DNA from: Helopsaltes ochotensis
Lineage: Eukaryota > Chordata > Aves > Passeriformes > Locustellidae
Length of the DNA stretch: 64,000 nucleotides
Direction of reading: 5' to 3'
Assembly (NCBI GenBank): GCA_013400155.1
Contig: VXBM01000009.1
Coordinates: 2,899,616 to 2,963,615, forward strand
A program made the translations under genes and the position numbers. This document shows, piece by piece, positions 1-13,985 of this stretch. How positions within the stretch are numbered: position 1 is the stretch's first letter; each line of letters opens with the position of its first letter. The notes beneath the pieces were generated by a model. The model was not told the DNA's origin. It saw nothing but the letters and a program-made list of their open reading frames with translations, and ran no database searches.

Positions 1-1489
1 TGGGTTTTTTATATAAAAGCTCACTTTTATGTAGTTGAAACATTAAAAAAAATATGGTTGGACGTGGATGTGAGAAGGCTCTAACTAGTGACAGTTTGGT
101 TGTGTACTTGCACTCTGTGTCATCTCCATTGTACAGCACAGGATTCAAAAACCGTTAGTTTCATCCTTCCATGTGTTAAATTTTGTGCTTTCATTTTATT
201 TACTTGGCTTGTTTTTCATTTATTTTTAAGACCGTTAAGATAGTAGTATATGTTTTTAAAAATAATTCCCAATCAAGAAACCTGATGCTGATGTCTTTAA
301 CATTTTGCAGAGCCAGCTTAGCTCTGAACTGTTGCTAATGCTGGCTAGAAGGTTTAAATGTTAATCACAGTATTTATAGTATAATAGGATAGATCTGAAA
401 TATTTAATATTTCAGGGGAGGAAATAGAATATGGGGATTTTAGGGGTTTTATTATTTGGATTCTTTTGCTTGGTATGTTCTGCTCTTAGTTTATAGGGGT
501 AGTGTTCTGACAGTGCCATTTTACTAGCAAGAAATTTATGTTTCTGGTTTTGAAATGCACACTTGAATATGTGAATGGCCCCAGTGCTGCACATTGCTCG
601 GGGCTCATTCTTCTTCTAATTCATCTCTTCCCATTTTTAAGAAACCAGTGGTCCAAGAGAAGAGGCATTGCAGTGATGTTTTGTAAAGTTCTTTAATGTA
701 TATCGTATGTGCTTGTATTTCTCACTGGATGCTGAGCTCTGATGCTTTTGGGGTTGGCTGTTACTCTGTGTGAAGAGCAAAGCTGGAAACGTGCGTATGT
801 AAACAGCCTAACTGGAAACGTAACATAAGCATTATTTTTTTGACACAGCTGTACCAAAAGGGACATGATAGGTTTTCAAGCTACTAAAAATGTAGGCATG
901 CCCAGAAGCCATGAAAAGACTTGAAGAAACGTTGAATACTGTCTCTTGAAGAAACAAAAGTGCAGGAGACTAACTTTGAAATGAGACATTCCCACACAAC
1001 CATTATAACTTACACTGCACATGGAATTATGAAAGGAGCATGGAATTTTGAGGTTGAATGATAAAATTTGTACTTTAATGACAGAATATTCTGTATTTGT
1101 TCTCATATTGTTGTATTTTGTGTTTAGATGTGTGTTTGAGAGTGAGAAGAGTATGGGTAGCAAGTTGTAGGTTTTGGTTTAATTTGGGGAGGAGGAGCAA
1201 TTTGTAGTACCGAGAATCTTCACAAGTAGTGTCAAATTGGTGCATTGTTGTGAGAACCTTTAAAATCGAGACATATTGTTTTGGTTCATTCACTTTTAAC
1301 AGCAAATTTTATACAAGTAAGTTCTTAATCTTTTATCAAAATATGTGGTACTGTGCAACTATAATAGGCTGTGAGAAGCTTATTTTGTGTGCATCTTTTT
1401 TGGAAGGGTGATTAAGTGTAATTCTTAACTGGTAGGTTTCAGATATTCGCTGAGTGTGAGGAGTTTGGGGTATTAAGAGAAACTCTTAA

Positions 1490-2745
1490 GGGAAAATCCT
1501 GTGTGACTAACCAAGTGGCTTTCTGTTATGGAGTAACTACACCAGTGGATAAGGAAAGGACTATAGATGTTGTTTATCTAGACTTTTGTAAAGCCTTTGA
1601 CATGGTCCCCCACAGTGTTCTTCTCTCCAAATTGCAAAGTGATGGATTCAACAGGTAGAGTCTTAGGTACATTAGGAATGGGTTGGATGGTTGCATCCAG
1701 AGGGTAGTGGTCGATGATTCAGAGTCCTGATAAACACTGGTGACGAGTGGTGTCCCTCAGGGGGGCCATATTTGGACAGGTGTTATTTCATGTCTTCATT
1801 AATTAGTAGACAAAGGGAACAAGTGCATCCAGAGCAAGTTTGCAAGTGACACCAAGTTGAGGGTGCAGTGACACACCTGAACAACGAGATGCCGTCCAGA
1901 GGGCCTGGACGAGCCTGAGTGAGTGTATGGGAATCTCGGCCATGTCAAAGGCTTTGCAGAAGTCCAGATAAAGAACAAAGACCAAGTTCAAGGTGCTGCA
2001 GCTGGCTTGGGGCATCCCTCAGTGTCTATACAGACTGGGGAACGAACAGAGGGAGAGCAGCCCTGCTGACAAAAACTTCATGATGCTGGTGGATGAGAGG
2101 CTGGACATGAGCTGTCAGTGTGCACTCACAGCCCAGAAAACCAGACATGTCTGGGCTGCATCCAGAGCAGGGCCAGGGAGGGGATTCTGCCCATCTGCTC
2201 TGCTCTTATGAGGCCTCACCTGCAGGGCTGCATCCAGCGCTGGGCTCCCAGCACTGGGTGGACAGGGACCCGCTGGAGCGAGTCCAAAGGAGGGACACTG
2301 AGATGATCAGAGATGATCAGAGGGAGGGAAAACTTCCCCTATGAGGAAGAACTGAGGGAGTTGGGATTGTTTAGTCTGGAAAAGAGAAGGCTTCAGGGTG
2401 ACCTGATAGTGAGCTTCCAGTAACTGAAGGGAACTTACAGGAATGATGGGACAAGGCTATTTACAAGAGCATGTAGTGATGAGACAAGGGGAAGTGGGTT
2501 TAGATTTAAGGAGAGTAGGTTTACATTAGATAGTAGGGAAAAAATCTTTACAGTACAGGGTAGTGAGACACTGGAATAGGTATCCTGGGGAAGTTGTGCA
2601 TGCCCTGTCCTTGGAAGTATTCAAGGCCAGGTTGAACAGGGCCCTGAGCAGCCTGGTCTCATGAAAGGTGTCTCTGAGCATGGCAGAGGAGATTGGAACT
2701 AGATCATCTTCCAGCCCAGACCATTTTGTGATTCTGTGAATATAT
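1490..2745 (+). mobile_element. CR1 LINE fragment, sense, with 3' end
   Basis: Remnants of CR1 ORF2 are readable: VVYLDFCKAFDMVPHSVLL at about 1570-1626, a VPQG-like site near 1751, then segments matching the rest of the reverse transcriptase region and the noncoding tail. The copy ends near ATTTTGTGATTCTGTGA at 2723-2739, the usual CR1 3' end. The 5' part is missing and stops break the frame. About 40 bases near 1937-1977 are an antisense piece of the same RT motif. Confidence 0.92.
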
Positions 2746-4461
2746 AAAAGTCAAACTATAAAGTGTAAGTTCTTTCAGTGTATGGTAGAGGTGTCCAAAG
2801 TTGCTCAGGACACAAATGCTTGAGACAATTTAGTTGATATAATATTTAGGTTTGAAGTTTATTTAGGTTTTTTGAGCTGAGTATATACAAGGAGTTCTGA
2901 TTTTTTAAAAAAGAAGTTTAGACTGGAAGATGTCAATGACAACCCACTGGGCCCTAATTGGTAAATTATGGGTTGTTTTGTTTGATTGTAACAGTGTTTC
3001 CTTGAAAATTAGTAGATCTTGCTTTAAAGGAGAACTGCTGAATGAGAAATTTTGGGAGAATCATCATTGCGTACTGAAATAAACTTAATGAAAGAAATAA
3101 TACAGAAAAAGTTAATGTCATTTGATTCCAGCATTGTGCTGTACAACTAATTCTTGTGTGTCACTTAAGAGTTTTAGCAAATGTTTTCTTACAAACAGTT
3201 GTAAAATAAATAGGTCTTATTGGTATGAGCTTTGTATTAAACGATTTATATTGTAAATGTCATACACCTATCAATATTGCTTTACATTTGTAGTAGTAAT
3301 AAATGCAAAGTCCTTATTACTTGTACCTATCTATATACTTAATCACATTTTTTTTAAATAAATACTACACTGATTTGAACACAATTTTTCGATAACTCAT
3401 CATGGACTTTTTTTTCTTATTTTCTTGGAATGAAAAAATTAAACTTGTGGATAATAAAAATTACAGTGACTCTCAGAATGACAAATAATTGGATTACTGC
3501 AAGTAATCCATCTGCTGCAAAGTGTGTCTTTCCCCTGCTTTAGACAGTTCCTGGGAGTAAGAAACAGTGTTATTCCTAGCATGGAGAGTAGGTTTTTTCT
3601 CACATGTCCTATGTCACCTTTCAGGGTGATGGATGCACTTGGCTTCCTATGTACCAGTTTCAGAACCTGCTTTGAAAATGAGGCACACATAATATTTAAT
3701 ATTGCATTATGTGTCTTGATTTTCTGAGAGGTCATTGTTGTTCTTTCTTTCCTAAAACTTGAAGTGATTGCTGCTAGGTGTCATTTAGTACTAAGAAGGC
3801 ATGAAATATTAATAATTATTCCTGAAATAATTGAAAATAATAAATAGGCATAACATAACTCATGCTCACTGCATTTATATGCAAGAGAAAGTTAATTTCT
3901 CTGACACAACAGCCAATTTGTGAAGACAACTAAGTGAAGTCAAGCTTTTTAAAAAAGATTAAACAATGATAAAATATCTCAAAAAATAAAATAAGTGTGA
4001 CAGATTAAGTGTGAGAACAAAACTCATTTCAAGTGCTTAATTTTTTTATAACCTGAAAATGACAAATTATACACTCCAGCTGTTGCACTGAGGTTCAAAT
4101 TCGTCACATGTAGATGGTCAAGAGGAACTTAAAGAATGACTCTAAACAAAATGGAAAAAAACCAAACAAAAAACCGCACTGGAAGAGAATGAAATTATAT
4201 CTAAATGGGGGCTGACTAAAATTGTCTGTTATTGTAAAAAAACTGAAATACCTTATTTCTTTGAGCAGATATTTTGTATAGTTAAAATAAGAATGTAAGC
4301 ATTTAAAAAGTTACTTATGATTCATTTGAAAAATGTCTGTGCAGTAAATTGGAAGTGATCTCAGATGTGCCTGCCATAAAGATGTTAACCACATGCAGCA
4401 CATACCTGGATTGTTTCAGTATTTTTGTTTCTGCTACTCTTGCATGTCTTCTGTCTCCACA

Positions 4462-4510
4462 AAATTAGTTAACTTCCTTTTCAAAGAAATTAGTTAACTT
4501 CCTTTTCAAA
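4462..4510. repeat. Tandem duplication, 25 bp unit
   Basis: The unit AAATTAGTTAACTTCCTTTT plus CAAAG occurs twice head to tail, at 4462-4486 and 4487-4510. The copies are identical over 24 bases, which suggests a recent event. Confidence 0.95.
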
Positions 4511-7500
4511 CTTCCCATGTTTGTGTCTTGGTTTGCTGGATTTTGGTACAGGCTTGACAACCTTGTTTTAAGAAGCAAGTGAAATATCCTGTGACTCTAT
4601 AACTTAGGTTGTGCAACCAACCATACTTTTTAATTTTGAGCTTTTTCAACTAAGCTAAAGTAGATTTGTGCCTGCTTTTAAAAATATTTTGCTTCCTTGC
4701 CTGATCATTCCATGGTGCTCTTGATTCTACCAAGAAAGTATTTAGTGCCTTGCTAGTTAAAAAATGTTCCTTTACTTTTTTTACTTTGCTTCTGTAACTG
4801 AAATTCTTCTTAAAATATGACCTGGGATTTGCTTGCTTGGAGGGTTCTTAAACTGATGGTCTTCATCTACTGCCAAAAAGGAGGTGGTGGGGGAAGGGGT
4901 GGGAAAGGAGCTCTAGTTATTTCTTCATAGCCTTTTTGATAGCTCTGGATAGAAACGATACTCAGTGAATGCAAGCCAAATGAGAGTTTTTCTAGAGGAT
5001 GGTTCGAGTGTCTTCGGATAGGAGAGGGTGCTTGCAGTGTCGTTTCATCCAATGAAAAAATGTTCAGTACTGAATAAAAGTGCATTTGGTTACTTCTTGA
5101 TTAGATGAACTAAAATACTGAACATGCTTCAAGACTAACAAGTCTATGCCATGCCCCTAAGCTATTCACTTGCAAGCAATAGAAAAAAACCCTAGGCAGT
5201 TGTGCTTCCTTGGTCAGTTTCTGCTCCTTGCCAAGGAACTGCTTTTGTGGAATTCTTACAACTCATTAATCTGTTTTATCCTGTGCAGGGGTTTAAGAGC
5301 CTTCATAGTATACAATAATATACATATCAATTCTGCAGCTACCAATTTATTGCTTATGTAGAGTATGTACATAGCTTCATAAAGTGTATTATTATCTACT
5401 GGTTTAAATGTCACCAAATGCTGTGATAGAACGTCCTGTCACTTGGCACTTCAGTAGAAGCAACTATGGTTTTTGACTGTCTTGTATCTTGTCCCATGCA
5501 GTGCCTGTTTTTTTTTTTTTTCTGTGCTTCTTTGCTATTAAGACAGTGTCCTTCCTGTCTTCCTTTTTATCTTGATAGTACAATGAACTACAAAATCTAC
5601 CACTTCCTGCTGTTGTTACTGTTTTATAAACTCTCATTTCCAAGTTTCAAGACTAAGTACTCTTGAAAAAGTCAGTAATTGCTAGAGTTGAACAGCCCAC
5701 TTACTTTGAAATGTGAAAAGTACTGAGGTTTTTTTTATTATTTTTAAATTCTGGTCACTTTTAAAGAGAAGTTCTGTGGTTTCAGCCAGACGAAACTGTG
5801 GTTTAATAGTGAAGTTTCTTCCTCTTATAGTAAACCACTTCTGTTTAGTTCAGGTAATACTCAGTTTGGTATTAAGTAATCTCTGGTAATACTGTTGTCT
5901 CATATTATGCAGATCTTTACAAATGGAGATGGCTAGATGCTTTTTATCCTATCTAACATAATTAAAAGACAAATCTTTATTAACCAAGGAATAATCATTT
6001 CCTCTTTCTTCCTACCTAGTGATATGGGAAGGCTTTTTTGAGACCTCTTGGTATTTATGACCCCAAGTTTACTGCATCTCTGATGCAAATTGAGTCCTAG
6101 AAGCTATCCTGTTCTACCTTTTCTTTTACTGTTTATTTATTTATTTGCTTTCTGGAACCATTTATTTTGCCATTTCTTCTTGAAATGTCTGTCTTCCAGC
6201 TGTAGAATTCGCTGCTCTTCAATAAAAATTGTGTTACTAGATTCCTTAGACATCTGAATATGGTTCATCATAACTGTTCAGAATACTGTTACGTAGATAT
6301 TTTAGAAGATGAAATTAGATGGGTCCATCAGAAATGTTAAAATGGTTTTGTAGTTCTGAAGAAAACTACATAGAGCAGTCAAGTGTGAGGTGTGATTTGT
6401 GTGGGAGGACTGGAGCTTCTTGGAAAGAGGAAGCAAGGAAGGTGGCATGAGTAGGTGTCATAGTTATAAAGGATATAATCACATCCATACACTGGTGTAC
6501 CTGGAGTAATTACCTGGGTGGGGGTTGAGGGGAAGAGAGAAAAAGCAGAACAAAAACAGCTGAAACATTCAGTTAATGTAGAGGTAACTTGCTTTTTGAG
6601 GCAGGTGTTTTCACCTCTGCTTTTCTCAGAGACAGAAGACGAGAGTCATGAGAGTGGGAATAAAACAAGCAAAAAGAACACAGGCAGTTGGAGATGCCAA
6701 GAAAAAGTACTGGACAAGTTATTGATCTAAATGTTTGCAGAGTTCAGCTGATAGAAATGTAAATGTAAATCACTTTGGTGTTCAAGGCCCACAAAAGCAA
6801 TTGCTTCATCTTTTGCTCTTAGGACTTGGGCAAATGCTTTTGTGGAAGAGTTTACAGTTGTTATTCCTGGGGGAGAAATGATTTGGATGCAGTATTTGAA
6901 GAGCAAATAAATTACACATGTTCATCTTTCTTTGCTGTTACAGATTCTGCTGGTAAATGGTTCTTTTCTTAGACATGCATGTTGCTTCTGGATCCATCAG
7001 ACCATCCTTTTAATTGAATCTGAAGCAGTTTAGCTGCTATTTTGTTGATTCCTTTTCTGAGAGATCTCTGTTATCATACCATTCCATGTAGCAAATGTAT
7101 CTGCTCTTCTACTTACAGAAAATATTGTCGTCTTTTCTGTTTGAACACAGGCATACTGTGTTTCTTGTCCTGGAATTTCCTGATGTTTTTCCTTAATTCT
7201 AATCCAAACCTCTTATTCCATAAAGCTACCAGGGAGGTTTGCCTGGATTGAGAACTATTTAACCATCTGTTTTACCATGGAGCTTTAACTACAAAGCATT
7301 TCCTTTAACTGCAAGCAAATCTTTGGGCTGCTACATGGCATTGTAGCAATTAGCTGGTGTTTTGATATTTTCTGTTGACTGGCCTTTGCATGGGAGAAGT
7401 TGTAGCAAGAATGCTCTCTTACACTGCTGGCATGTCCTTCATTATGCTCTCTTAGCCTTGTCAAGACCTACGAAGCAGATGATAATCCTTTTTTTTTCAG

Positions 7501-8959
7501 TTAAAAGTGTGCAGCACAGATGTCTAGCTCTCTTGAAGTACTAATGCAGCCAGGAGGTTGAAGAACAGAGGCTTTCATTAGTTTCAGTAGCAAACAGAAA
7601 TGAGGCTTCTAGTATGCCATGAAGTGATGGTATTGCTCTGACAATTATTTTGGCGTTCAATCTGTATTCTTTGTAGGATACATGCAACAGGAGCTCTAGA
7701 CTTCAGCTTACGTGATCCTTTCACATAAGATGTAAAGAAAAGTCAAGATTCCTTCTAAAATCATAGTTGCTTATAGTGGCAAGAATAAAAATTCCTCAAA
7801 AACCCTCTAAGTGAATTTTATTTCCAGGAATTAGTATTTTTGTTGAAACAATTCCTTAAGTTATGGAATGTGTCACATTTATCTTTCATTTTGATAGCCG
7901 CTTTTGTAGTTAGCCATTTGAATTGCACACTGTCCTAGTGAACAGAAGGACTATCTAAAATACATCTAGAACTAGTGACTTGCAAGTGTTTTCATTTCAC
8001 ATTGTTAATTGCCTGTTACCTGTCATGTGATACCCATCATGAAATAGACCTAGTGTAGCCCTGGTTTCATGCCTGAGATGTTTTGGTTTCTGAAATTCTT
8101 TTCCCAGGCTGTTTTCTGTGAACAAGAAAAATGTTTTTGTAACTGTACCTGTGTTATTCATTCCTTCTCACAGGAGGGGCTTTTTTGATGTCCCTCTGAC
8201 TTGACCAATGTGATTGAAGAGGTTTGCCTTTGTTTCACCAATCAAATTGGTCTGTGTAAAATAGTATAAAAGGGACATGCACCCCTAAATTAAAAAAAGA
8301 CATCTTTTCAGCCTTCTGAAGTTCCGAGTCTGTTATGGTGTAAAACAGCGTCTTTCTGGAGTTAAGTCTCTAAGCACATACAAACAAGTCATAAAAGAAT
8401 GAGTGAGTTTAGAATTAAATATAATGAGAAGAATATTCAGGTTTCTTAATCTGCCATAGACTTTATGCTTTGGAAGAGGTCAGATATGCAATAGAATCTA
8501 GCCAAAATTAGGTCATCTCAATGCAGAATCTAGATGCAGTAGTGAAGGGGAGTTTTAGTCAGACTACTGTGCATCAAACTTCCCCTCAGAGGGCACTGAG
8601 CCTTTACTCCCTTGGAGTTTTGCTTCTGGATTAGCTTAATTTATTTGTACTTAATAATTGATACAGTTTTCTTTACTAATTTGATTGTGTTTTAACTTCA
8701 ATTTTACTTGAAATTACAGTCCTCAAACGTGCATGTTTCATAGGGTGCCATAGATGTGAACTTGCACATGGGAGGAAAATGTTTGATACTTTCTCGCAAA
8801 TCGGTTTTGTGTTAATTTCATCTTTGAAGCAAACATGAAGCTGAAGCTAGTTTGAGTGTGCAGGTTTTGTCAAGAGGCATTTTTTTCTGCTGTTGAAATA
8901 CCATGATGAAGCACAAGATGAAGGTAATACTTGATCTGAAATGGAAGATAGTTGCCAAG

Positions 8960-9833
8960 AAAGCAGCTTTGGAGGAAAAGACTCGGGTGTCCTAGTGGAG
9001 AAGCTGAACTGGAGTTAGGAGTGTGCCCTTGCAGCAACGATAGCCAGCTGGGTCTTGGGTTGACTCATAAAATGCCAGACTTCTGGAAGTCATCTTGTGC
9101 ACCCCCAGCTCAAACAGGGTCCTTCAGGACCACATCATTTTGGGTTTCTGAATATCTCCAAGGATGGGGACTTCCCAGCTTGAGTGGGCAACCTATTGCT
9201 ATATTAGCAAGAGTACAGCCAGCAGGACAAGGGAGGTGATTTTTGTGCCCCACGCCAGCCCCATCCTTCTGCTCTTGAGAGTGCATCTGGAGTACAGTGG
9301 CCCATTTTGGATTTGACAGAATGGAAGGCAGTGTTATACTGATGGAAGTTCAGTGGACAGCTACCAATTTGCTTGGATGGCTGGAGTACCTGATGTAGTA
9401 GGACAGGCTCAGGAGAGGTTACTTTGTTCAACCCTGAGAAGCCTAAAGGGGAATGAGTTAGCTAATGGGAGGAGACAGAAGAAGACAAACCTGAACTCTT
9501 AAGAAGAGTTGTGCAGTGGAAGGAAAAAAAGTAAGAGAGACAACTTGAAAAGCAAGGGGAAACTTAACTTAGATAAAGAAAAAGGTGGTTTGTTTTTTGT
9601 TGTTGTGTGTTGGATGGTTGGTTGATTTGGTTGTGTGTTTTGTTCTTTTCTCTAGTATAAGGATGGTGAAATCCTCCTGAGGGGTTTTGGAGTGCTTGTC
9701 CTTGAAGATGCTGAGATATGACTGGACAAGATCCTTAGCAAAGAACCTCTGGACCTGCTTTGAGCAGGAGGCTGCACTTGTCCTCAGGAGGTCTCCTCCA
9801 GTCCATATGATTCTGTGATTTTGTTCTTCTGAA
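8960..9833 (+). mobile_element. CR1 LINE fragment, sense, with 3' end
   Basis: The blocks GTGTCCTAGTGGAGAAGCTG, GTGTGCCCTTGCAGCAACGA and CCAGCAGGACAAGGGAGGTG follow in CR1 order. The copy ends CCATATGATTCTGTGATTTT near 9833. It is diverged, with T/G-rich sequence at about 9587-9652 interrupting or replacing part of the tail. The start is approximate. Confidence 0.85.
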
Positions 9834-10996
9834 ACAAAGAAGGAAGCAGTGATTTTTTAAAATAAAGACTCAGGAAGTTTTGCATTTTGTGTTCCCTCTA
9901 CTTTCACTAGTGAAGATTTTGGTATATTGTTCTGGTTTTCCTGTGCCAGTGAAGATCTTTTTGTGTCCTGCCATAAAATATCAATGGTGACACAGCTTTA
10001 CGTTGTCCTTAATTTCTTTTCTAAGTACCCACTTTTCCTTGAGGATGGTTAAAATATTAAATATTTGCTGAAGTAAGAACCTGAGAAAGCTGTCATGGTT
10101 CTCATCTGGGATTGAAACTCCTGCAATGATGTAAGTGGGCGTACATGTAAGAGTAGGACCAGGGCAGGAACATAGGCTGTTTTCCTTGGAGCATTCTCTC
10201 AGCTTCTGACTCTACAGAAGTCAGGGCATCCCTTGAACTTGATGGCATGTTTCCGTATGCTCTTTTTGGCAAATCTCTTTAATTAATGCTTGTCCAGTCT
10301 CCTTGTGAATGCATAGTTTTTCCATCCATGATTCTCTTTGGTAAGGGGTTCTGCTGACCTGGAGTTTGTTACATGAAGAGCTGTCTCCTCTTCATTTTCA
10401 ATTGAAAATTGAAATTTCCGTTGATATCCATGTTATTTGGCGTAGTTGTGGATATTAGAAAACACACTGAGCAGTTGATTTGTAGTGCCCTACATAATAC
10501 CATTTTTGGTTCTGTCCTTATTCTCCAATGCTATCTCGTTTCCAGGTCAAAAAACCTTACCTCAGAAAAATGCTCTTTGACCTTCTGTAGCTCTCCTTAA
10601 TTTTAGTGAATTTTCGTTTGTTTATGGCAACTAGAAGGGTACTTCCAGAGAAAGGATTCTCAAATGTTACTTTTTCTGCAGAATGAAATTAATACTGCCG
10701 ATTGTTAGAGATGAAAGACATTATGTTGGGAAGAATTTTAAAGTAGAAATGTAAGTTAGCTGAGAAACTTGATAGTCTCATCTGGAAATTTCACACTTAC
10801 GAACAGAAAAAAATTGTTGGTCTGCATTATGGGTATTCAAAAACATTGTAGATGTAGTGAAGCTCTGTGTTGATGTTATCAATGGAGGAAATTGTTGAGT
10901 TAGACTCTTGAAAAAATAAATGAGACACGTATATAGTACTGATTGAATACTTTCAGGTATGCATTAGTCTTTTTTTAACAATAGTGTGATACTCCT

Positions 10997-11074
10997 TGGT
11001 TTTTTTGGGTTTGGTTTTTTGTTTTGTGTGGTGTTTTTTGTTGTTGTTGTTTTTGTTTTGTTTTGGGTTTTTTT
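10997..11074. repeat. T/G-rich low-complexity tract
   Basis: About 78 bases made almost wholly of T and G (TTTTGTTTTG, TTGTTGTTG and GGGTTT units). Similar shorter tracts lie at 9587-9652 and 49452-49500. Confidence 0.85.
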
Positions 11075-12663
11075 GAATGGTTTTAATATTTGAACTTGGA
11101 AGTGCTGGAAAGAGTAATAAAACTACAAGAAAAATGTTTAGCTTGAGGGATATGATGATTACAACATTTTAGGAGCAACACATTTAAGGAAGGTTTGGAC
11201 CTTCTAATTTTCTTTTTTTTTCCACCATGCCCTGTCTTCATCACTTGTGTAACAATATGTTTAAATTTCTAATAATGCAGAAATGCTCAAACATTCTTTT
11301 AGTTGTTATTGCAAGAATAAAATGAGAGCTTTGTTATTACAGTTTTACTCCTACCCACAGAATCTTCTGCATAGTTGGCATGTTTTTTGGAAATTTTTAT
11401 TCTTTATAGTCTTGTTAAATTAGATCTAGGTTTGCTAGATTATTATTAGATAAGAATAAAAATTTTTCTTGCTTTTAAATCTGAAAGAGATGGGGTGAAA
11501 TCAGTAAACAACTCCAATATTTTGAAGATGTATGAAATTCAGAAGTAATTGGCATACTGTTGCACTGTTCTTTGTGTGCGTGATCCTTTCTTGATATCAC
11601 CCAGATGATGAGGTATTTGAGATGCAGGTTGGCAAAAGCCAAATCTGCTTTCAAGGAACTTTTGTTGAAACATGCAGTTTGCTGACACAATGAATATTTT
11701 TCCTATTATGCTCTGATCTATTTACTATAAATTCATTTATTAAAACTTATACTTTTGTCTTGCTGTTTCTTCAAGTCACTGTAGCCTCTGTAGGATTCCT
11801 CTTTTGGATATGGAACTTGTGAAAGTTTCATTTGCCTGTGCATTGTTTGCTGATTATATTGCTGAATGCTCTTAGTGAAGTTGTTTGCCAGCATATTTGT
11901 ATCAGTGCTTCTAGATTTACATTTTGGTTTATTCTGTAGCTACCAAGGCTATTTGTGGAAGCAGATTTTTTATGGTGGTTGTCCATTAAGCACATTCCAA
12001 GAAATCAAGTGCTTTGTAAATTGAGTTATTAGTAATATAACTCAGAGTTTTCTGGATGCTCTGCTTTTGTTTCCTAGCCTGCCAGAGGAGATGATTGTAT
12101 AGCAGCAGAATAGCTCCAACTCACAGAAATACGTAACTGCTACATTTTGGTCTTGGTACTAAGTGTGAATTTTGTCAATATTGTGGCTGATTAGCAACAT
12201 AATGATGTCCTGAGTAAGATGTTTAAAGGGAAATGGAAAAATTGAAAATAGAAAGGAAATATCGTAGAGTCTTATTTTATACCCTCTCTAGGTAGGAGTT
12301 TGATATCTTGACAGGTACTCCTTTTTGGAGGAAATCCCCAGCAAAGGTTTCATCAAAACAGCATGTGGAAATTGTGAAGGTGTGTGGAAATTTTGCTAGT
12401 CTCTGCAGGGTGCTACATCCAATTTGTGTCACAGGCATGTGGATTTATATGTTTTTATGTGGATGCTCTTAGTATAGCAAAGATGACTTTTTAAACCCAT
12501 AAATTCCATCTCTAGCTGTCTGTAAGACTAGATTTAAATAGTTTTCAAATTTGGGTACGGAAAAATTGGAAGAGCAAAGATACCCTCTGAAGCTTTTCTC
12601 ACTCTGAACAAAGCACCTATGAAAAACACTTTCCCTTTACTTCCCCGTTCCATTCAGGAGATT

Positions 12664-12717
12664 AGGCAGAGAGTGAGTGAAAAATAATTTAGGCAGAGAG
12701 TGAGTGAAAAATAATTT
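12664..12717. repeat. Tandem duplication, 27 bp unit, two identical copies
   Basis: The unit starting AGGCAGAGAGTGAGTGAAAA occurs at 12664-12690 and again at 12691-12717 without differences. Confidence 0.95.
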
Positions 12718-13235
12718 CTTTAGAAGGGAAGATACCTTAAGTGCCTAAGTGACAATTTTCTAATACTTAATAAGGTGAGAGTCTGTCTAGTAGGAGGCCC
12801 ATCATTTTTGGTGAGGAATTTTCTCTATCACTGTCAAGACCATGTTACTTTCTATGGACACAGAAGGTGTCTAGATATTTTTTTCTGAGACTTGCTTTAT
12901 CGTGCTTGAGATACTTGCCTGACACCGCATATGTAATATATGTAGCACATCAGAGTTATTGATTTTGGATGTTGACTATGTCATTGGTATTTCTGCTCTG
13001 TGCAGCGTTTTCTGTGCTTTTTATAGAACATTTGTTCCATTCTGTGGAAAACTGTTGATGGACTGACTGCTGTGTTGAGAGATGTCAAAATCAAGTCTGT
13101 TACCAGGTTCATTGAGTCACAGTTCAGCATAGAAACTGCAGTGTGTTCCTCCTGCCTAGAGGATTGGAGATACATTTTTTTCTCCTGAAAGTTTATTTAT
13201 TCTTCATGTTGATAACTTCTTTGCTGTGCAGGTGA

Positions 13236-13402
13236 CTGCATAATGGAACAGATTGCCCAGAGAAGTTCTAGGGTCTCCCTCACTGGAGATATTCATGAAC
13301 CATGTGGAATGCAATCCTGTGCAATGTGCTCTAGCAAAACCCTGCTTGAACAGGGAGGTTGGACTAAAGGTCTTTTCTAAGCTTACCCATTCTGTGAATC
13401 AT
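13236..13402 (+). mobile_element. CR1 LINE 3' tail, sense
   Basis: A 5'-truncated copy running from AATGGAACAGATTGCCCAGA through GGTTGGACTAAAGGTC to CCATTCTGTGAATCATATT. It lies 430 bases upstream of exon A. Confidence 0.9.
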
Positions 13403-13834
13403 ATTAGCTATGCCAGATTCCTGTTCCTTTCCTTACAACCGTTGTCCCATCAGCAAGGAGAGAGGAGTAGAGTTCTTTCAAATTCTTCAACTCAGCACAA
13501 CTTGTTGCATACTCTTACCACAGTTCAGTTTGGAGATGGTGGGGTTTGGGATGGAATTGAGATGTTTTGGTTGGCTTTTTGAAGGGCATTGTGTGTATGT
13601 ATGTGTGAGTCTTTACACAGAAGGTTGATTTTAGCTGGCTTTTCCCCAGGAGTAAAAGAGCCAACCATAGTGCTGAATGCTCTTGAGAGGATGATTAGGA
13701 GGGATCTGATGAGAAAGCAGATGACAGAAATAAAACTTTTTTTTTCTTTCTTTTTTTTTTTAAGACCATAATTTAAGTCAAAAGCCAAGCATAGTTTTAA
13801 CTAACTCATTGTTTTGCTTTGTTTTATGTTTTAG

Positions 13835-13985
13835 AAATGTGGCCAATTAACATCTTGTACTGGCTGCAGAGCTCAGTGCAGGTTTTTTGACATGACTCAG
13901 TGCATAGGACCTAATGGATATATGGAGCCATACTGCTCAACTGTATGCATGAACACACACAAATCAAAATATGCAAAATCACAAA
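13835..13985 (+). CDS. ZMYM2: ZMYM2 exon A (MYM finger 5 of the full protein)
   Basis: The acceptor is TTTTAG and the exon enters in phase 0 with KCGQLTSCTGC. It encodes 50 codons plus one base. Cysteines at CxxC-like spacing, then RFFDMTQC and YCSTVC, form the fifth MYM finger of the family. The donor is AAA|GTAAGT, leaving a single base of a split Ser codon. It is the first ZMYM2 exon I can see in the window. Confidence 0.94.

Larger units (their letters stand above)
1..13834 (+). other. ZMYM2: Upstream ZMYM2 intron (5' end outside the window)
   Basis: I see no exon here. I looked for the family sequence that should precede exon A (the CCEQCGEYLPS finger and the segment after it) and did not find it, though a visual search can miss short exons. 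The stretch holds CR1 copies (about 1490-2745, 8960-9833, 13236-13402), two small tandem duplications and T/G-rich tracts. The parts 1-1489, 2746-8959 and 9834-13235 show only AT-rich unique sequence and chance open frames. Confidence 0.75.

Noticed and set aside
2118..2344. Overlapping 62- to 74-codon frames
   Set aside because: They are remnants of the CR1 reverse-transcriptase region, not host genes.
11605..11685. Possible C/D box snoRNA (ATGATGA at 11605, CTGA at 11682)
   Set aside because: The spacing is acceptable, but the bases outside the boxes do not form the needed terminal stem, and no C'/D' boxes stand out.
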